Assembly (NCBI RefSeq): GCF_013402915.1
Contig: NC_050722.1
Span: 1,282,501-1,312,970 of the forward strand
From: Zygotorulaspora mrakii
Taxonomy: Eukaryota; Ascomycota; Saccharomycetes; Saccharomycetales; Saccharomycetaceae
DNA: 30,470 nt
Reading direction: 5' to 3'
Shown here in pieces: positions 12,088 through 24,101 of the stretch (positions are counted from its first letter, which is position 1; every line of letters starts with the position of its first letter). The notes beneath the pieces were generated by a model. It ran no database searches, was not told where the DNA came from, and saw only the letters and a list, made by a program, of their open reading frames with translations. A program made the position numbers and the translations under genes.

Positions 12088-12157
12088 GGGTCCAGTACAG
12101 GGTCTAAAAGAAGGGTCCGGTACAGGGTCCAAAAGAAAGGGTCCAAAGAAAGGGTCC
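12088..12157. repeat. Six GGGTCC-type boxes at ~13-bp spacing
   Basis: GGGTCC or GGGTCT occurs at 12088, 12100, 12113, 12125, 12139 and 12152, with spacings of 12-14 bp. The spacers alternate between RGTACA and AAAAGAA types, giving a ~25-bp higher-order unit. It lies 366-435 bp upstream of PHO89. It could be a clustered protein-binding array or a young minisatellite; I know of no yeast factor with this site. Confidence 0.7.
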
Positions 12158-14605
12158 AAGTGGTAATTACCAACGTGGGTACAGATGCTAAACTAAAAAT
12201 TTCTCTCGATTTGGCATTTCGGACACTACTTTATCATGTCAATACAATGTCTGGTAAAGTCGCTGCGTAAGAGCAATTACTTCGCATACCCCATAGTAAC
12301 ACCAAAAATATCAGGAGAAACTAGGCTTTTGTCTTATCATGGCATACTGCTTCTTTGATTAAAAAACAAGAAAGTTGAGGCTGAGAAGAATTCGCGATTG
12401 CCTAAGCATATTTAGTCGGGTAAATTTGCTGGAACATGAATCCTAGCCATCAACGTTGTCGTGTCTAGTTAACTAAAGTACTTGACATAAGCATTCTTTA
12501 GATCTTAGTTTTTTTAAAATTACAATAATCTCTGATAATACTGAAGAAAGGAATTTGCCCCAAATAATCTAAAAGCCGCCCTTCTAATACCAACAGCCAA
12601 AGAAACCTTTTAGAAGAACTTATTCTCTTCTTTGACCGATTCAAATTGTGTATGAGAATATGAAAGAGTATTGACGCGCTGCTTCAAACTGGTGGAGTCT
12701 CTTTCCCCGCAACTATGCCAACGTCAGGCTGTACCTCGCCAGTAGCCCTTACCGTGATATATAGCTGCCCCACTTGACATGTTTTGATGCATCACATATT
12801 GGATATTCCTCGTGAATCAGTCAGCCGCGATAGGGAAGAAATCCTGCCGAGAATGGACTTATAAATTCGATCAGGGCTGCCTTTTTCCGACTTGTGTATT
12901 GGGGAGGAGTGAATCCTTCTGCTATTTTTTTTCAAGTGAGATGCAAGCAAAACATTTTTGCGATTACCTTTACTTCATTTAAACATTTCAGAGTATTTAA
13001 TGAGCTTATCCAAAGATCCAACGAGTTGCGGGATGCATTGTTGGTGAGAATCTAAATATTTGGCCATCAAGCAGAATTGATCATGCACCGAGAGCACTCT
13101 TGATGAATAGTGCTTATCGAATGAGAGGAACGGTTCGTATTGTTCTGTTGTTAGCTTAAATGGTCTGGTAACACTTTTCTAGGTGTTCCGACATCTTTTT
13201 GTGTTTTAATAAAAACAGTTTTCCAGCAAGTGCGAACTTCCCTCTTTTCAGTGGATTTGTGAGGCACTGACACACCTCTAGTCAATTATTCTGATACTGT
13301 ATTTGCAGTAGGTACTCCATTGGTTACACATTCTCATGTATGCAGCGTCGAATGCATTTTTTTGAAAAGCATGGAAATTGTATTCGAAAGAAGAAATCGG
13401 TTTTTGTCGTTAATGCCGAACACATTACGAAGAATTGAGCATCCTCGGAGGGAAAAACAGTTGCCTGAAACAGACTAGTAAAGAGAAGTCGCAACACTGT
13501 TTGCAGCAGATGTATCCTACGAAAATGGATAGAAAAAGAATTGATCGGACAACTGTGAAGATTTTGCTGATCAAAGGGCAGCTACTTTTGCTTTATGTCT
13601 TGCAATTTGCTATAACTATTTCTTTATCGTTCAAGTCTTTTTGTATTTTTGAGTGCTTTGTCGAAGCTGAATAGTACGAGGTAGTGGTATCTCAAACGGG
13701 AAGAGTTCTAAGATGGCCCATAGTACTAAATGACCTCTTTCAGATAAGCCTTCTCTGTTAAGATTTTTATTGTTTCATAAACCGAGCCGTTCAAATGAGC
13801 AAGAAAATGCTTCGATTCGGTTTCTGGATCTTGAATTACTTATTTTCTACGCCAAAACAATAATTTTCCTTTTTAACCCAAATTCTGAGAAGAGCTTACA
13901 ACCAGTCTTTTTTTACCACTGGCAATTTTGAAAGTGACAAAAAAAAAGATATTAGAAGCGCATAAGGTGCAGAAGAAACAGATAAAGATTATTTGAGCTA
14001 TGTCGAAAAGGAAAATTACTGTTAGAATATGTTACAAAAAGAATGGTGCCTTGTTTATGTGAATGTATATATAGTTATAATTGTCCTTCTTAAAGAATAA
14101 GTAGGTTGAAGTTCTGTTGGATAACAGCAATAACTTTTTTACGGCTGTCCACATTGATTTGTAATTAATTTGCCATTGAAAAAAAAGATGGTGACCATTA
14201 GTAAAATACATATAAAAATGGGAATTGAAATCATATTGTGTGGAAAGGTAAAAGCAGCAGCCTTCTGGTCTACTATTCCTTTTTATGGGTTATCTAGAGA
14301 ATCGCTACGCCTCTATGGTATATACAATCTTCGGAGAGCGACTTATTGCCACTTATTTTGCCCTCTAAAACAAATAATGTAAAACTCAGTCCCAGAACTC
14401 CTTGTTGAACTCAAAGCTTTTTTCTTGAGGAGAAAAAAGCAAATTCATAATGATATGTAATAAATTACCGCTTTAAATCTTCTTAAACTCATGCCCTTAT
14501 TGATGACTCGTTTCTGAGCATATGGGTTCTCTAAGTGTCTTTTAACTGTGTCAGAGCATGTTAAATTAATTGAAAACAGCCATGGCTGTATGACTTCTGG
14601 AGCGT

Positions 14606-14633
14606 GAGGCTTGTCGTTTGTTCTACAAGCCTC
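14606..14633. repeat. Perfect 9-bp inverted repeat (hairpin)
   Basis: GAGGCTTGT at 14606-14614 is matched by ACAAGCCTC at 14625-14633 around a 10-nt loop; wobble pairs could extend the stem. It is isolated in gene-free DNA, with no function visible. Confidence 0.5.
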
Positions 14634-15491
14634 GTGTGTACTTTTTGTTTAGCACGTTTTCCGAAAAAAAATTCATATGCCTGGGATACTCCGGGACAAT
14701 TTTTCTATGAGTGAGATCTTGAAAAAAAAGCAGAAAAACATTGGAGCAGCCACTCCGAATTATTATCTTCTAAATAAAGGTAAAACAACTTTCCAAAAAC
14801 GAATCAATTTTCAGCATAGTTTCTAAATCGCAGTCCTGTGAAACTCTCAACTTCTGTGCTAAGCAGCAGTTGATATTTAGAATATACACAAATCCTATCT
14901 GCCCTCCTAACATTTTTGATTTATTCAAACAAATGGCGTAAATACCATCAAATGCAAAAAGGTTGAAATTACAATTTAAAAGTATCCCGAAAACGGAAAC
15001 ACACTCATTTGAGGTTTGATTAAATTTGCATTTTTTCGAAAAAAAGACCTGTTTCATTTTCAAGAATTTAGTTACTAATTTCGTATCATTAACCCAAAGT
15101 TAATACCAGTTTGGTAGTTCCTAATGCCTTTTTCTTCTAGAAATTTATCTAAAGCAAAAATTGCTGAAGATGAAAAAGTTATAGCGGGACAAGAAGGAAC
15201 ACGCAAGAACTTCGGAGCTCCACGAAACACCAGGCGTGCTTCAGAGACTGACAGAGATTTCACCCTTTGAAAATTCGCTGACGAGAAGGTGAACGTACTT
15301 CTCCATGCACGATTTTTTGAAATTTTCATAAAACGAATGATTAACAAACTAAATGTCCACACAGCAACCTAATTCTCGTTTATGTGAACCTATTGAATAA
15401 AACATGCGATCTTTCAGCCTGATTCTCGTATAAAAAATTTCAGACGTGTACGATCGAGCACGTCTTTGGAGCCCCTATTTCCAACGAGGGT

Positions 15492-15547
15492 TGATTCTCG
15501 AGGACTGATTCTCGAGGACTGATTCTCGAAGGTTGATCCTCGAAGGT
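15492..15547. repeat. 14-bp tandem repeat, four copies
   Basis: Four copies of TGATTCTCGAGGAC and close variants run head to tail. Copies 1-2 are identical; copies 3-4 drift to TCGAAGGT. Single related TTCTCG motifs occur nearby at about 15370 and 15420. Each unit carries a TCTCGAGGA-type core. Confidence 0.75.
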
Positions 15548-16282
15548 TGCTTTCGACAGATCGGGCACAGAACGCATTTTCGGCGGAAAGAAGAGCGGTA
15601 GGTTGCGATCGAAAGAGGAAATTTGCTCTCTTTAAGCCCGAAACAACTGTTAGAAAGCGAGCATTCTTGGAACCAAAAAAAACTACCTAAATGAGACAAC
15701 CAAAAAAAGAGAGAATTCCAATCATGTAGGAGATGTGTTCGAACTTCTCAGCACGTTCATAGAACGACTCGTACGCAGGCAATGGAATAGAGAATGCCGA
15801 ATGCCAGCAGTAGAATGAACGATAAAACAAATTTACTTGTGTTTGGGAAATTCACCATTTACAAAGTAAAACTTTTTCCAAAGCTCAAGATAGTTTTCCT
15901 AATGCAAAATTTTCATCTCTTTAGGAAATATGCATTGACAGGAAATTTTGTATCATGTTGCAGCTCCTCTATCAGGAAATATATTCCTTTCACTCCTCTT
16001 CAGAGAATAAGGATGCATCTTTGAGACTTCATTCATTGCACTAAAGCAGCAAGTATCAAATGGTCACTGAAGAACGCTACTGCATTGATACAAATAATTC
16101 CAGCAAGGGAGCTTTGTTCCAATTTTGGCTTTGCTTTTGGTGCAACCTCTGTCTAGAAAGGAAAGTTTCTGCAGAAGGCACGCTTTCCTCCCATAGGTCA
16201 AGAAAAGGGCTATCTTTATCCTCCCTCAAGTGCTGGAAGAAAGAAGAGGATATTTTATTCAGTTTGGGGTGAACTAACCAGT

Positions 16283-16288
16283 TATAAA
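16283..16288 (+). promoter_or_regulatory. Flocculin TATA box
   Basis: TATAAA lies about 160 bp upstream of the flocculin ATG at 16449. Confidence 0.4.
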
Positions 16289-17166
16289 TTTTCAGCGACA
16301 TTTAAACAGGGTGAATTTAAATTTCATAAAAGGAAATAAGTTATCACTTACTTTTGCAACAAGGTCTTGCGTGCTTAACAGTGACCAACTGCTTTGCTGA
16401 CCTATTACACGGTAACCTTGAAAAGTGAGTGTGCCTTTCTAAACTAAGATGTTTAGCTTACTCTCGCTTTTTTTTTTACTCTTGCAGTTAACTGCAGAGG
16501 CTTTTGCCATTACAAGAGGCTGTCTGCCAAGGGGTGATACATCATCCGGTTTTACAGTCAAATATTACAGTTATGAATGGAATGACAGTCAAACCTTTCA
16601 AAATCGTACATATATGGGGGGGCGGCTATGCTTCTCATAACCTTTTGGGAACTAGAACCGGCGTTAATGATATTTCGATTAATTATTCTTGTGACCGTAG
16701 GTACTGTGCAAACGCAGCGCTATGGGGCACTGATTTATATGGGTTCTACACTACACCAACTAATGTCACATTAGAAATAACTGGTTATTTTTTGGCACCA
16801 CAAAATGGATCATACACATTGAGTTTACCATCTATTGATGATTCCGCAATTTTAGAGTTTGGAGATGGAGCTGCATTCTCTTGTTGCAACCAGGACGCAG
16901 CTCCACTTGTGCACACTGAATTTACTATTAATGGGATTAAACCATGGGGTGGCGCGGTGGCAAGAGCATCTTCAACAACAACTCTGACAGCAGGTATCTA
17001 CTATCCACTGAGAATTGTTTACTCCAATGCAAGAACAGACGCAAGACTATCTCTAGTTGTTACACTTCCTGATCAAACAACCGTGAGAACCTATGAAGGA
17101 TTGATATACTCTTTCGCGGATTCTCCGGAACAAGAAGATTGTAGTGTGATTTATCCGGAGACCACC

Positions 17167-17812
17167 ACCTCGTACACAGCATGGACAGGATCTTCCACAG
17201 TTACTTACTCCACTCAGACAACCGAAACCGTCGGCTCTGATGGCAGAACGACACCTGAAACAATTTATCACGTCGAGACACCTGCACTTGTGTCCACGTC
17301 GTACACAGCATGGACAGGATCTTCCACAGTTACTTACTCCACTCAGACAACTGAAACCGTTGGTTCGGATGGTCTAACGACACCGGAGACTATTTTCCAT
17401 GTCGAGACACCTGCACTTGTGTCCACCTCGTACACAGCTTGGACAGGTACGTTCACAAGCACCTACGCAACATCCACTGGTATATCCACTGGCAGTGACG
17501 GTATTGTGACTACTGAAACATTCTACTACGTTGAAACACCAAGTGCTCAAACTGCTTCTACAAGTTACACAGCATGGACCGGTTCTTTCACAAGCACCTA
17601 CGCAACATCCACGGAAATCTCCACTGGCAGTGACGGTGTTGTTACCACTAAGACTGTCTACTATGTCGAGACACCATCTGGAAACGCTGCAACCACAAGT
17701 TACACACCATGGACTGGTACGTTCACAAGCACTTACGCCACATCCACTGATGTGTTAACGGGTAGCGATGGCGTTGTTACCACTGAAACTTTCTACTATG
17801 TTGAAACTCCAG
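17167..17812 (+). repeat. Flocculin intragenic repeats (five 129-135-bp units)
   Basis: Units start at 17167, 17296, 17425, 17560 and 17695, each opening with TSYTxWTG and closing near VETP. The first two are nearly identical and the last three form a second subtype. They correspond to Flo-type tandem repeats and can change in number by recombination. Confidence 0.9.
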
Positions 17813-18051
17813 GGTCAGCTTACTATGGTAACAGTACGCAGAGTACGATTTCAAGTACAGTTTCAACCTCCAAGGAGCCAGCAAGCTTTGTCTCAAGTAC
17901 GGTATCTACAACCCCGAAGAGCGCCACAAGTTCACCATCGTCGGAAACCGGAGGCGATATTAGCAGCACTAAGACAACAGTGAACTCTGACAGCTCTTCA
18001 TATTTTGCCTCAACAGCCAGCCCATACACAAAGTCTGCAGCATCAATCGCC

Positions 18052-18300
18052 ACAAGCGGTAACAGCAAGTCTGTGGTTACTACCACTGTAAATGGTATGG
18101 TGACTTCATACACTACGATATGCCCAGCTTCTGACAGTACCTCCAAGGAGTCTGTCATAACAGCTAGCTCACAATCAGGGTCTGCTGCATCAAGTGTGAC
18201 AAGTGGTAACAGTAGGTCTGTGGTTACCACTACCATGAACGGTATGGTGACTTCCTACACCACGACATGCCCAGAATCCGACAGTGTCTCTTCTCAGTCA
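18052..18300 (+). repeat. Second flocculin repeat (147-bp period, two units)
   Basis: Two units start at 18052 and 18199, encoding TSGNSxSVVTTTxNGMVTSYTT followed by CP. This motif is common in yeast GPI wall proteins. Confidence 0.8.
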
Positions 18301-18786
18301 ACAACCATTTCCGATAACCATTCAGAACATACTTCTAGTCCTAACGCTGCTTCAGATAGTAGTGCTACTCCTGAGAATGAAACAGCTTCCCCAGCACCAG
18401 AAAAAGCTTCAAGCAAAGGTTTTTCTGTCTATTCAACCACACAAACTCCTCAATTTACCAGTGAAGCTTCAAAAAGCGGAGCTCCAAAAGAATCGGTTGC
18501 GACGACAACATCAAAGCCAAACGGCTCGTCCAACAGTGGAAGTGAAACATACATACAGTCAACATCTGTCACAGTTCCAAGAACTACGGATTTTGCTGGC
18601 TCAACTGTGGTCTCAAACACCCTTTTGAGTGAGACCTCTGCGCCGCAGTCACCACAAACTGTTTCTCCACAGTTGAGCACTTCAACAAGAGCCCCACAAT
18701 CATTGTCAACTCTTTCTGTTTACGAAGGTGTGGCCAACAGACTCAGAGCTGGTGTTCTATTTGCTCTACCACTCGCGTTCCTATAG

Positions 18787-20294
18787 TTTGATTGGACGGA
18801 AAATGTATTATTTTTTGAGTTCCAGCTGGAATTTTTGCTCCAAGTCTTGCTTCAGAGAAATCACTTCTAAAAAAAGTTGAGATTATATACTATTCGAGGA
18901 TTATCTTTTATATAGTAACTGAACTCATTTTCTTTTTTATTTCACTTTTTGCAAGAGCCGCGGCAGTTTTTCCTATGGATGGAGGTAGATGACTTTGGGA
19001 ATAGTGGCTTGATGAGTCTAATATATGACTTGTGGTCCTATCAGTAGTTAATTTTCAGGAGTTGAAAACGATTGTCGAAAGTGGCCTAGCGCATTCCATT
19101 TTGAAAATTTCAGCGCTTATTTCGACATGTAGGGACTTTTCTGAAGCACAAACAGCCAACAAAAGTGCAATATAGCTCGAATTTGGGGAAAAAACGCCAA
19201 ACGGATGCTGAGTGAAGAGCAGTGTGAAACCTATTTTATATGGTAAACTACTATTGGGGATAATGCTTGTGTTAAAATTTGAAAATATTAAACCTTAAAA
19301 TACTGGTATTATAGTAAAGTAGTGCTTGTTGCATTTTCTTTTTATTTGTAAAGTAATGAATGATGGTTGTTCATTTAGAGAGTTATAGGGTACCGATCTC
19401 GAGACGTCGAACCTTACCGAAAAAAATCAGTTCAGTGCGAAGAAAATACTATGTGAAGTCTTTGTTGGGTGAAAACATATGTATTTAATGATATATGGCT
19501 GTCAGGAAAAGAAGAAAGCATTTTCCTTGTACTGTGTATGTGGATGTGAGCACGATAAGTAATTTAAATAATCAAAGGGAAACCAATATAGAGAACGCTC
19601 TTCCCAAACCGAAATGGTGAAAGGTAACATAGGAAAAAACAGAGAATAGAAACAAGTTTGAAAGTAAGGGAATGTGTTTTTTGAATGTGAACAAAAAAAG
19701 TTCACAGTGAAATGGGTAGAGAAATAGCAGATATATACTTGAGATCCGATAAAAGATTGCTGAAAGATGTATTGGTATTGATCTTGAGTGCTTCAGTCGG
19801 ATATTTGGAAATTGATGATGTGAAGAAAAGGTTGAAGTAAGATTGAATGATATGAAGTAAAAAAGAGAGAAACTTTCTAACCTATAATTAATACAGTTTA
19901 TAGATGGGTGAATAAAAAACCACGTAGAGAAAGTAAGAAGAATTTATGAAAGGTTGTGAAAAATGAGAGTAAATATGAACAAAGTGATATAAAGTTTGAA
20001 ATTCCTTCAAGAGGTATTGGTGATATGAAACCAAAAAAAGAGCTGAAAAGCGGCCTAACAGATGGGCTGTGGATCTATTTTCCGAAAGATGACCTCGAGA
20101 TTTCATTTTAAGTGAATTAAAGATAAAGACTGTAGGTTTAATTAATTAACAGTTTTTGATGAAGTAGAGGTGTGACCTGGAAGAGTTATGCGCATAATTT
20201 TGTACCTAAGCAGAATTTGGCGATTACCTCTTTCACTCCACTTAACATCAATCTGTTTGTGAGAGTTACAGAGCGGCGAGAAGGTTTTGAAAAG
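18787..20294. other. Gene-free spacer between flocculin and helicase
   Basis: This 1.5-kb stretch is AT-rich and has no recognisable gene. Open frames are below 75 codons. I did not recognise an X-core, ARS cluster or LTR. From about 19600 the plus strand becomes visibly A/G-rich. A TTAATTAATTAA palindrome sits near 20140, upstream of the helicase. Confidence 0.45.
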
Positions 20295-23200
20295 ATGGAG
20301 ATTCTGGGTAGGCGCTTTAGCAGCTGTATCCGTAGTGATGAATACCGCGAGTACCTGGTGCGCTGGGTGCGCATGTGCCCGTTTGACTTTCCCACATGGG
20401 ACAGCTTCGAACTTGCATGTCCTGAGACTACAGTGTCAAAAGTAAGACGGTTGCTTGATACTATCCGATGTCTGGTGCGGTTTACCTGCTTTGCAACAAC
20501 AGAAAATGCAAAGGAACCTGGAAAGTGGTTTACATCAGGGACGTTCCTTCCACCTGAGAACTTTTGGAGCTGGTTCGGCAAGCTGTACAGCAGGGTTGTG
20601 AGGGAGAACGGCATAGAGTCGTCGTCGCGCATAGCCGTGGACTTTGACAACGCGGTGGTGCGGGTCGAGGGAAAGCTGGTATCTTTTGAGTATGTGAGGG
20701 AGATGAAGAAGGATGTGGGGCACGACTTTGAGGCCCTAGTAAGTGAATTAAGAGAGTGGCTGGAGTTTGGTAGTGTCGGTGATGTATACACGACTGTGAT
20801 GGGCAATCGCACCATTTCTGTAGTGGACGATCTATCCTCACAAGGCTCAGTGTTTAACGTCATTCCTATGACTGCTGTCGAAGGTCATATTATGGGGTTC
20901 CGCGATCGACAGGACGCAAACAACAAGGGAAAGTGCGATAGAATTCTGAAGATCATCAATGGCATAACCAAGCTGCTTATGCTGGCGGTGTGGATCAATC
21001 CTGGTTTGGCACTGAGGTTTCCGGAGCTGAGCATACTGAGTTTCAGCGGGACGCATCGCAACCTGTACTTTGACTCCGACGATCGTGTCTTTCTCATTCG
21101 GTCGAGGTACAACAAAAACACGAAATACGACACTCGTTTGCTGTTTCTAGACGAAGATGTGTCTGCCAAGCTGTTCTGGTTCCTATATATCCTTCGTCCG
21201 TTCACGATAAGTATTTTGGGGAATGAAGTATGGAAAATGAACTCGAGTGCTATCATGGGAGCTCTGATTCCACAAGAGACATTGCCGGACACACAGAGTG
21301 TCGAAGAGGAGGCAGAGGATATCAACTTCAATGCGGAATTGTATCACCATCAGATGGAATTGAGTGCAAGACTGAGAAACGCGGACTCACAACAGCTAGG
21401 CGGTGCCATCTTCAGAAGCCTTGTGTTCATCGATGTGCGGCGTCTGGTTCTGGTACATCGTTCGACGTTTGTGAATGTGCTGCTGAAATACCCCAAAGAT
21501 ACGGCAAGACGGGAGTCTCACCGAATCAGATCAATGAGGCAGGGTCTATGTTCGCTGTGGCGGCACTTTATAGAGAAAAATGTACTGCAACAGGGTGCCA
21601 CTTTTAACGAGGAGGTAGCACGCGGGTTTGGGCACTCGTATGCCGTGGACCAAGCAGTCTATGGATTTGACAATGCTAGGTCGGTTGGGCCAGAGGAAGT
21701 TCCGTTTGCGATTGCCAAGAAACTATGTAAAGAATTTCAGAAATTAACAACGCGGGTCCCCGCGAAGAAGCGACCAGAGGCACAGACGGACGTAGATGAG
21801 AGCGGGGAGGGCCGTATTGGGGACGCATATGATCTGATGGATGCTGGTAACCAAATCATCCCAGGGTTTGCATTTCGAACAAGAGAACAGGAACGGTTCA
21901 CAAACATGGTTCTAACTAGCGACGGTGGGGTGCTCGCTTTACAGGCGTGTACTGCGTTCGGCAAGACGATGACATATGTTCTGCCAATGCTGGTTCTGAA
22001 AAAGACACGGCCTGGAAAATACGTGCATTTCATTGCCGTGCCTTATGTGTCGCTTAAGATAGCTACGATCCAAAAGCTGAAAGATGTTGGTTTGCAAGCA
22101 GCGGACATGGCAGTGCTGATCTCGAGCGACCGAAAAAGCCAGCTGAGAAACACGGATGTGCTTATTGGGACGTTTGACATATTTGCGACGCACGACACGT
22201 TTACATTTATCAACGGATGGAACGAGGAGCTGCTCTCTGAAGAACAAGGGATATTTTGTTGTGGACGAAGCCCACGCGCTATGGCTGGAGCAGGGATTCC
22301 GGCCTAGACTCATGTACCTGCACACTCTGAACTGGAGGGAGTTTCTGAAAATCGTGTTTCTGAGCGCGACGTTTCCACAGTGGCTGATGGACGAGTTGTG
22401 CAAGCAATTGAATCTATCACGGTACATGGTGAGGAATGCGCGATGGACGAACGCTGTACACCAGGTGCCCAACCAGAAAGTGCTGAAGGAGGTGACACTT
22501 GTTCCGCAAAAGGAGTTTGGAGGAGCAATCGAGCAGCGTGTGAACAGTTATCTGCTGGGTACTGCTACAGGCAAGGCTATCCTTTTCTTCAGCAACAAGG
22601 CGCGGATGCGTCACTGCTACGCGCGGTGGAAGAAGGTAGCGGCAGTGGCCGCGGTTGATTCGGAGATGCCGGACCGGGTGAAGCTCTCGGTATTTCGCGA
22701 GTTCGAGTCGGCATCGAGTCCAGTGCGCGTCATCATGGGGACCAAGCTGATATCGAACGGTCTTGATTGCAATGCGGTGGACTATGTGTGTCTGGCAGAC
22801 TGTGATGTGGATGTGATAGACTTTTTACAGATGGTTGGACGGATCAGGGGCAGTGGGTACCTCGAGGTGGTTCGGATAGCTGGAAAGAAAAAGGAGTTCA
22901 GGGATGCAGTTGCACACGAGGACTTGCGGAATGTGAACTGGAGCAAGTGTATAACGGAAACAGTGGCGTCGTTCTACTCGGTGCCAGCACCAGACCACCA
23001 GCTGTGTTGCAACTCGTGGGAGGAGCAAAGTTGTCCGAGGGAGATTGGCGAAGTGCGCAGGATTGTCCATAGTGTAAGGTTAAACGTCCCTTCGGAAGAG
23101 GAGGGAGATGAGGAGGAGGATCAAGGTCATTCGCGGATGTTTGACTTTATTCTCGACAACATCCAAAATAAAACTACAGGCTGTATGCGAGCGAGTTGCG

Positions 23201-24101
23201 TACGTTATTGTTCGATAGCACATCGGCAGACCTGCCCAGAATGAAGGATCTGATATACGGGGTGCCAGCTGACCACATACTCACAGCTGCGGAAATGAAC
23301 CTACCGGAGAGTGTTTGTCGGACCTGTTTCATGTCGAACGAGTATTGCCAATGTGAGACGTTTGGGAAGCACATGGGAAAAATCATCCTGGAGGCACTTG
23401 CGCTTCTTCGACTTGTCTCGGCATGGCAAAATATGAGACACCTCTTTAATTTTGCGCAGCTGGGGCGAGGACATAACATCGTGCAACATGTGCTGCGGCA
23501 GAAGGCGGTGTGGAGCAGACTATATGAGGAAGCGATGGAATCCGAATACACGGAGACGATTGAGGGGATTACATGCAACGACGACGTGACGTCAAGAGTA
23601 TTGTTGCAATGGGCATACTTTTGGCATGCAGTGGTCCGGTCGAAAGCAAACGTGGCGACGCTAGTGTTTGAAGGTCGACTATCGAAACCATTCGGAATTG
23701 ATATGGAGTGGGGGAACAGAGAGCCGTATACCAGGTATTCAAGAATGTTAGACAAGGAGATATTTCTGCGGTCGCACCGACGCATGCTGGAAGTTGTTTC
23801 GGGTACACTTTGGGGGGATGGGCATGGTCGGGGGGACTGTTTTGATTTGAATGAGTTCCGGCTGTTGGTGCTCCTGTTGTACTGTGTGTACGAGAAAGGG
23901 GATGTTCACGATATGGTGAGTGGGGTGTTACCAGGGTACCGTAAGTTTGAAGTATTTGGGCAATGGTTGGGCAGTGTGATGTGTAAGCGAGTGTGCGGTT
24001 ACGATGAGCGGGTGCCTGTGTACAGGTTTGTACCGGGCACGTATGTGGAGGAGTGTGGATTGAACAAGGTGTTGATAGAAGGTGAGGCGAGTGATATGTA
24101 G
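20295..24101 (+). pseudogene. Y'-like (YRF1-type) telomeric helicase, two frameshifts
   Basis: This is a telomere-linked superfamily 2 helicase. Its order of segments matches S. cerevisiae Y' helicase from about its residue 440 onward, including FSGTHRNLYFDSDD and YNKN before the helicase core. Motifs: I TAFGKT (21951-21968), Ia FIAVPYVSL, II DEAH (22264-22275), III SAT (22363-22371), V GTKLISNGLDC, VI QMVGRIRG (22828-22851). A Cys cluster, CxxCx6CxC (23316-23354), follows, as in Y'. Three frames are needed. A +1 shift near 22240 joins WNEELLSE to NKGYFVVDEAH, and a second near 23175 (AAAATAAAAC) joins LDNIQNK to RLYASEL. Total is about 1,268 codons, shorter than Yrf1. I took the first ATG (20295); the frame is open from 20163. 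It is transcribed toward the telomere, as in S. cerevisiae, and is more GC-rich than its neighbours. Likely a decaying copy, though indel errors are possible. Confidence 0.85.

Larger units (their letters stand above)
11723..16448. other. 4.7-kb gene-poor region between PHO89 and flocculin
   Basis: The left ~450 bp is the PHO89 promoter. The rest holds no recognisable gene. Open frames of 60-97 codons (13435-13674, 14170-14382, 14770-15063, 15075-15362, 15475-15699, 15794-16024, 16060-16272) show no known motif, and several lack an ATG at their start. I saw no tRNA, LTR or transposon relic. It contains the GGGTCC cluster (12088-12157), a hairpin (14606-14633) and a 14-bp tandem repeat (15492-15547). 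Its right part may be a long flocculin promoter, as FLO genes have multi-kilobase regulatory regions. Confidence 0.5.
16449..18786 (+). pseudogene. PA14-domain flocculin, GPI-anchored; poly-G frameshift
   Basis: This is a Flo1/Flo5-type cell-wall adhesin. The ATG at 16449 opens a clear signal peptide (MFSLLSLFFLLLQLTAEAFA), then GCLPRG and the start of the Flo PA14 lectin domain. At a run of seven G (16616-16622) this frame meets a stop within 30 nt, while the rest of the PA14 domain continues one frame over as GGYASHNLLG. Six G would keep one frame of about 778 codons. The PA14 domain continues with DLYGFYTTPTNVTLEITGYF, the Ca2+/sugar-binding DD dipeptide in SIDDSAIL (16837-16842) and IKPWGG. 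Five 43-45-residue Ser/Thr repeats follow, then two 49-residue repeats with NGMVTSYTT.CP, a Ser/Thr-rich stalk and a hydrophobic GPI-signal tail (GVLFALPLAFL). It may be a phase-off allele, a young pseudogene or a homopolymer miscall. Confidence 0.88.

Noticed and set aside
14770..15362. Two adjacent minus-strand frames (97 and 95 codons) as a decayed gene
   Set aside because: I could not recognise any conserved motif or continuity between them.
20186..20863. 225-codon minus-strand frame opposite the helicase
   Set aside because: It is antisense to a clear Y'-helicase frame and has no motif of its own.
22235..22250. Programmed +1 frameshift in the helicase, Ty1-like
   Set aside because: No CTTAGGC-type or other known shift site is present at the junction, and a second unrelated shift occurs downstream.
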